DNA from: Hyphomicrobiales bacterium
Lineage (GTDB): Bacteria > Pseudomonadota > Alphaproteobacteria > Rhizobiales > Beijerinckiaceae
NCBI GenBank assembly: GCA_028290595.1
Contig: JAQGJO010000074.1
Coordinates: 1-6,814, forward strand
Length of the DNA stretch: 6,814 bases
Direction: 5' to 3'
Below are positions 5,994 to 6,814 of the stretch, one piece after another (the stretch's first letter is position 1; each line of letters starts with the position of its first letter). A model generated the notes under the pieces. The model saw nothing but the letters and a program-made list of their open reading frames with translations, searched no databases and was not told the origin of the DNA. The translations under genes and the position numbers were made by a program.

Positions 5994-6814
5994 CTACACT
6001 GAAGGAAATATCGGTTGTCCGGATTTCGCGGCTTCGACGATGACTGAATCTGCTTCCCAGCCGGGGCCGTCGCGCGTCTGCATCTGTTCGATCTCGGCAA
6101 GAATGCGTTTGGCGCCGATCCTGTCGGCCTGAAACATCGGGCCGCCGAGCCATGATGGCCAGCCGTAGCCATTGACGAAGACGAGATCGATGTCGGACGC
6201 GCGCGCCGCGATGCCTTCGCGCAGAATCTTGGCGCCTTCGCAGGCCATGGCGGCGATCAGCCGGATGCGGATGGCCTCCGGCGTGAACGTCTGGCGTTCG
6301 GCGCTGCGGCGCGCCACGGCCTTGTCGATAAGCTCGCGCACCAGCGGGTGGTCGCTGCGCGCGCCGTTGTCGTAGCGATACCAGCCGGCGCCGGTCTTCT
6401 GGCCGAAGTGGCCCTGTTCGCAGAGCTGGTCGGCGATGTCGACGTAGCGCTCTTTTGGGTCTCGGGTCGGTGCCAGGCGCTTGCGCTGCGCCCATGCGAT
6501 TTCGAGGCCGGACATGTCGAAGACGCGGAATGGGCCCATCGGCAGGCCAAGCGCTTCAACCGCATCGTCAATGTCGCGCGGTTGCGCGCCTTCCTCCAGC
6601 ATGTATTCGCATTGGCGACGATACATGGCGTAGATGCGGTTGCCGATGAAACCGGGGCAGACGCCGGAGACGACCGCCAGCTTGCGCAGTTTGCGCGCCA
6701 CCGCCAGCGCGGTCGCCAGAACGTCCGGCGACGTCTGCGCCATGCGCACCACCTCAAGCAGCCGCATGACGTTGGCCGGCGCGAAGAAATGCATGCCGAC
6801 GATGCGCTGCGGAT
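5994..6814 (-). CDS. 3-hydroxyacyl-CoA dehydrogenase, FadB/FadJ-like, C-terminal part (5' end beyond the window)
   Basis: The frame stays open to the window end, so the start lies beyond 6814; the Met at 6794 is internal. The visible 272 residues begin at the end of the NAD-binding 3-hydroxyacyl-CoA dehydrogenase domain. GMHFFAPANVMRLLEVV supplies the catalytic His and Glu, and VCPGFIGNRI marks the domain boundary. Two C-terminal 3HCDH helical domains follow. The first contains DIDDAVEALGLPMGPFRVFDM and GQKTGAGWYRY; the second contains ASDIDLVFVNGYGWPSWLGGPM. This double C-terminal arrangement is typical of the long enoyl-CoA hydratase/3-hydroxyacyl-CoA dehydrogenase fusion enzymes of beta-oxidation. 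The missing N-terminal part is therefore expected to hold a crotonase domain plus the nucleotide-binding half. It oxidises 3-hydroxyacyl-CoA to 3-oxoacyl-CoA with NAD in the cytoplasm. It ends in TAG at 5996-5994, 105 bp before the binding-protein gene on the same strand. Whether it serves fatty acids or an aromatic CoA pathway is not visible. Confidence 0.92.
   Translation of the reverse strand, partial: PQRIVGMHFFAPANVMRLLEVVRMAQTSPDVLATALAVARKLRKLAVVSGVCPGFIGNRIYAMYRRQCEYMLEEGAQPRDIDDAVEALGLPMGPFRVFDMSGLEIAWAQRKRLAPTRDPKERYVDIADQLCEQGHFGQKTGAGWYRYDNGARSDHPLVRELIDKAVARRSAERQTFTPEAIRIRLIAAMACEGAKILREGIAARASDIDLVFVNGYGWPSWLGGPMFQADRIGAKRILAEIEQMQTRDGPGWEADSVIVEAAKSGQPIFPSV

Overview
The window is GC-rich, densely coding bacterial DNA. 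It most resembles an alphaproteobacterium of the Rhizobiales (Hyphomicrobiales). Evidence: GC-biased third positions, an orphan tripartite-tricarboxylate-type binding protein, and an intergenic palindromic element containing CCTCATCCTGAGGAGC and GCGTCTCGAAGGA, a type I recall as abundant in Bradyrhizobium-like genomes. The taxonomic call is recognition from memory, not a search.

Plus strand, 1-4749: five tightly spaced genes in one direction, probably one operon that begins upstream of the window. They are: (1) the E2 acyltransferase of a 2-oxo-acid dehydrogenase complex, cut by the window edge and broken by an in-frame TAA just after its lipoyl-lysine motif; (2) a 3-hydroxyisobutyrate dehydrogenase-family (beta-hydroxyacid dehydrogenase) gene broken by an in-frame TAG at the end of its Rossmann half; (3) an intact fumarylacetoacetate hydrolase-family gene; (4) hpaH, a 2-oxohept-3-ene-1,7-dioate hydratase, overlapping gene 3 by ATGA; (5) hpaI, the class II pyruvate aldolase for 2,4-dihydroxyhept-2-enedioate. 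Genes 3-5 are a coherent lower meta-cleavage module of the homoprotocatechuate type. The FAH-family enzyme would supply the oxo-heptenedioate by isomerisation or decarboxylation, HpaH hydrates it, and HpaI cleaves it to pyruvate and succinic semialdehyde. The two broken genes would plausibly have handled the oxo-acid or semialdehyde products.

4750-4910: the gap between convergent genes is almost filled by a 137-bp inverted repeat (4759-4895). It is made of two head-to-head copies of the palindromic element. Their small apical stems differ in sequence but each stays self-complementary.

Minus strand, 4911-6814: a Bug/TctC-type periplasmic solute-binding protein with a clear signal peptide (5888-4911), preceded by the C-terminal half of a FadB/FadJ-like 3-hydroxyacyl-CoA dehydrogenase (stop at 5994, continuing past the window end). 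The 105-bp gap between them holds a perfect 9-bp dyad just upstream of the binding-protein ribosome binding site.

No tRNA, rRNA, CRISPR array, transposase or phage gene was seen. The main surprise is two independent premature stops in adjacent, otherwise well-conserved genes, next to three intact pathway genes.
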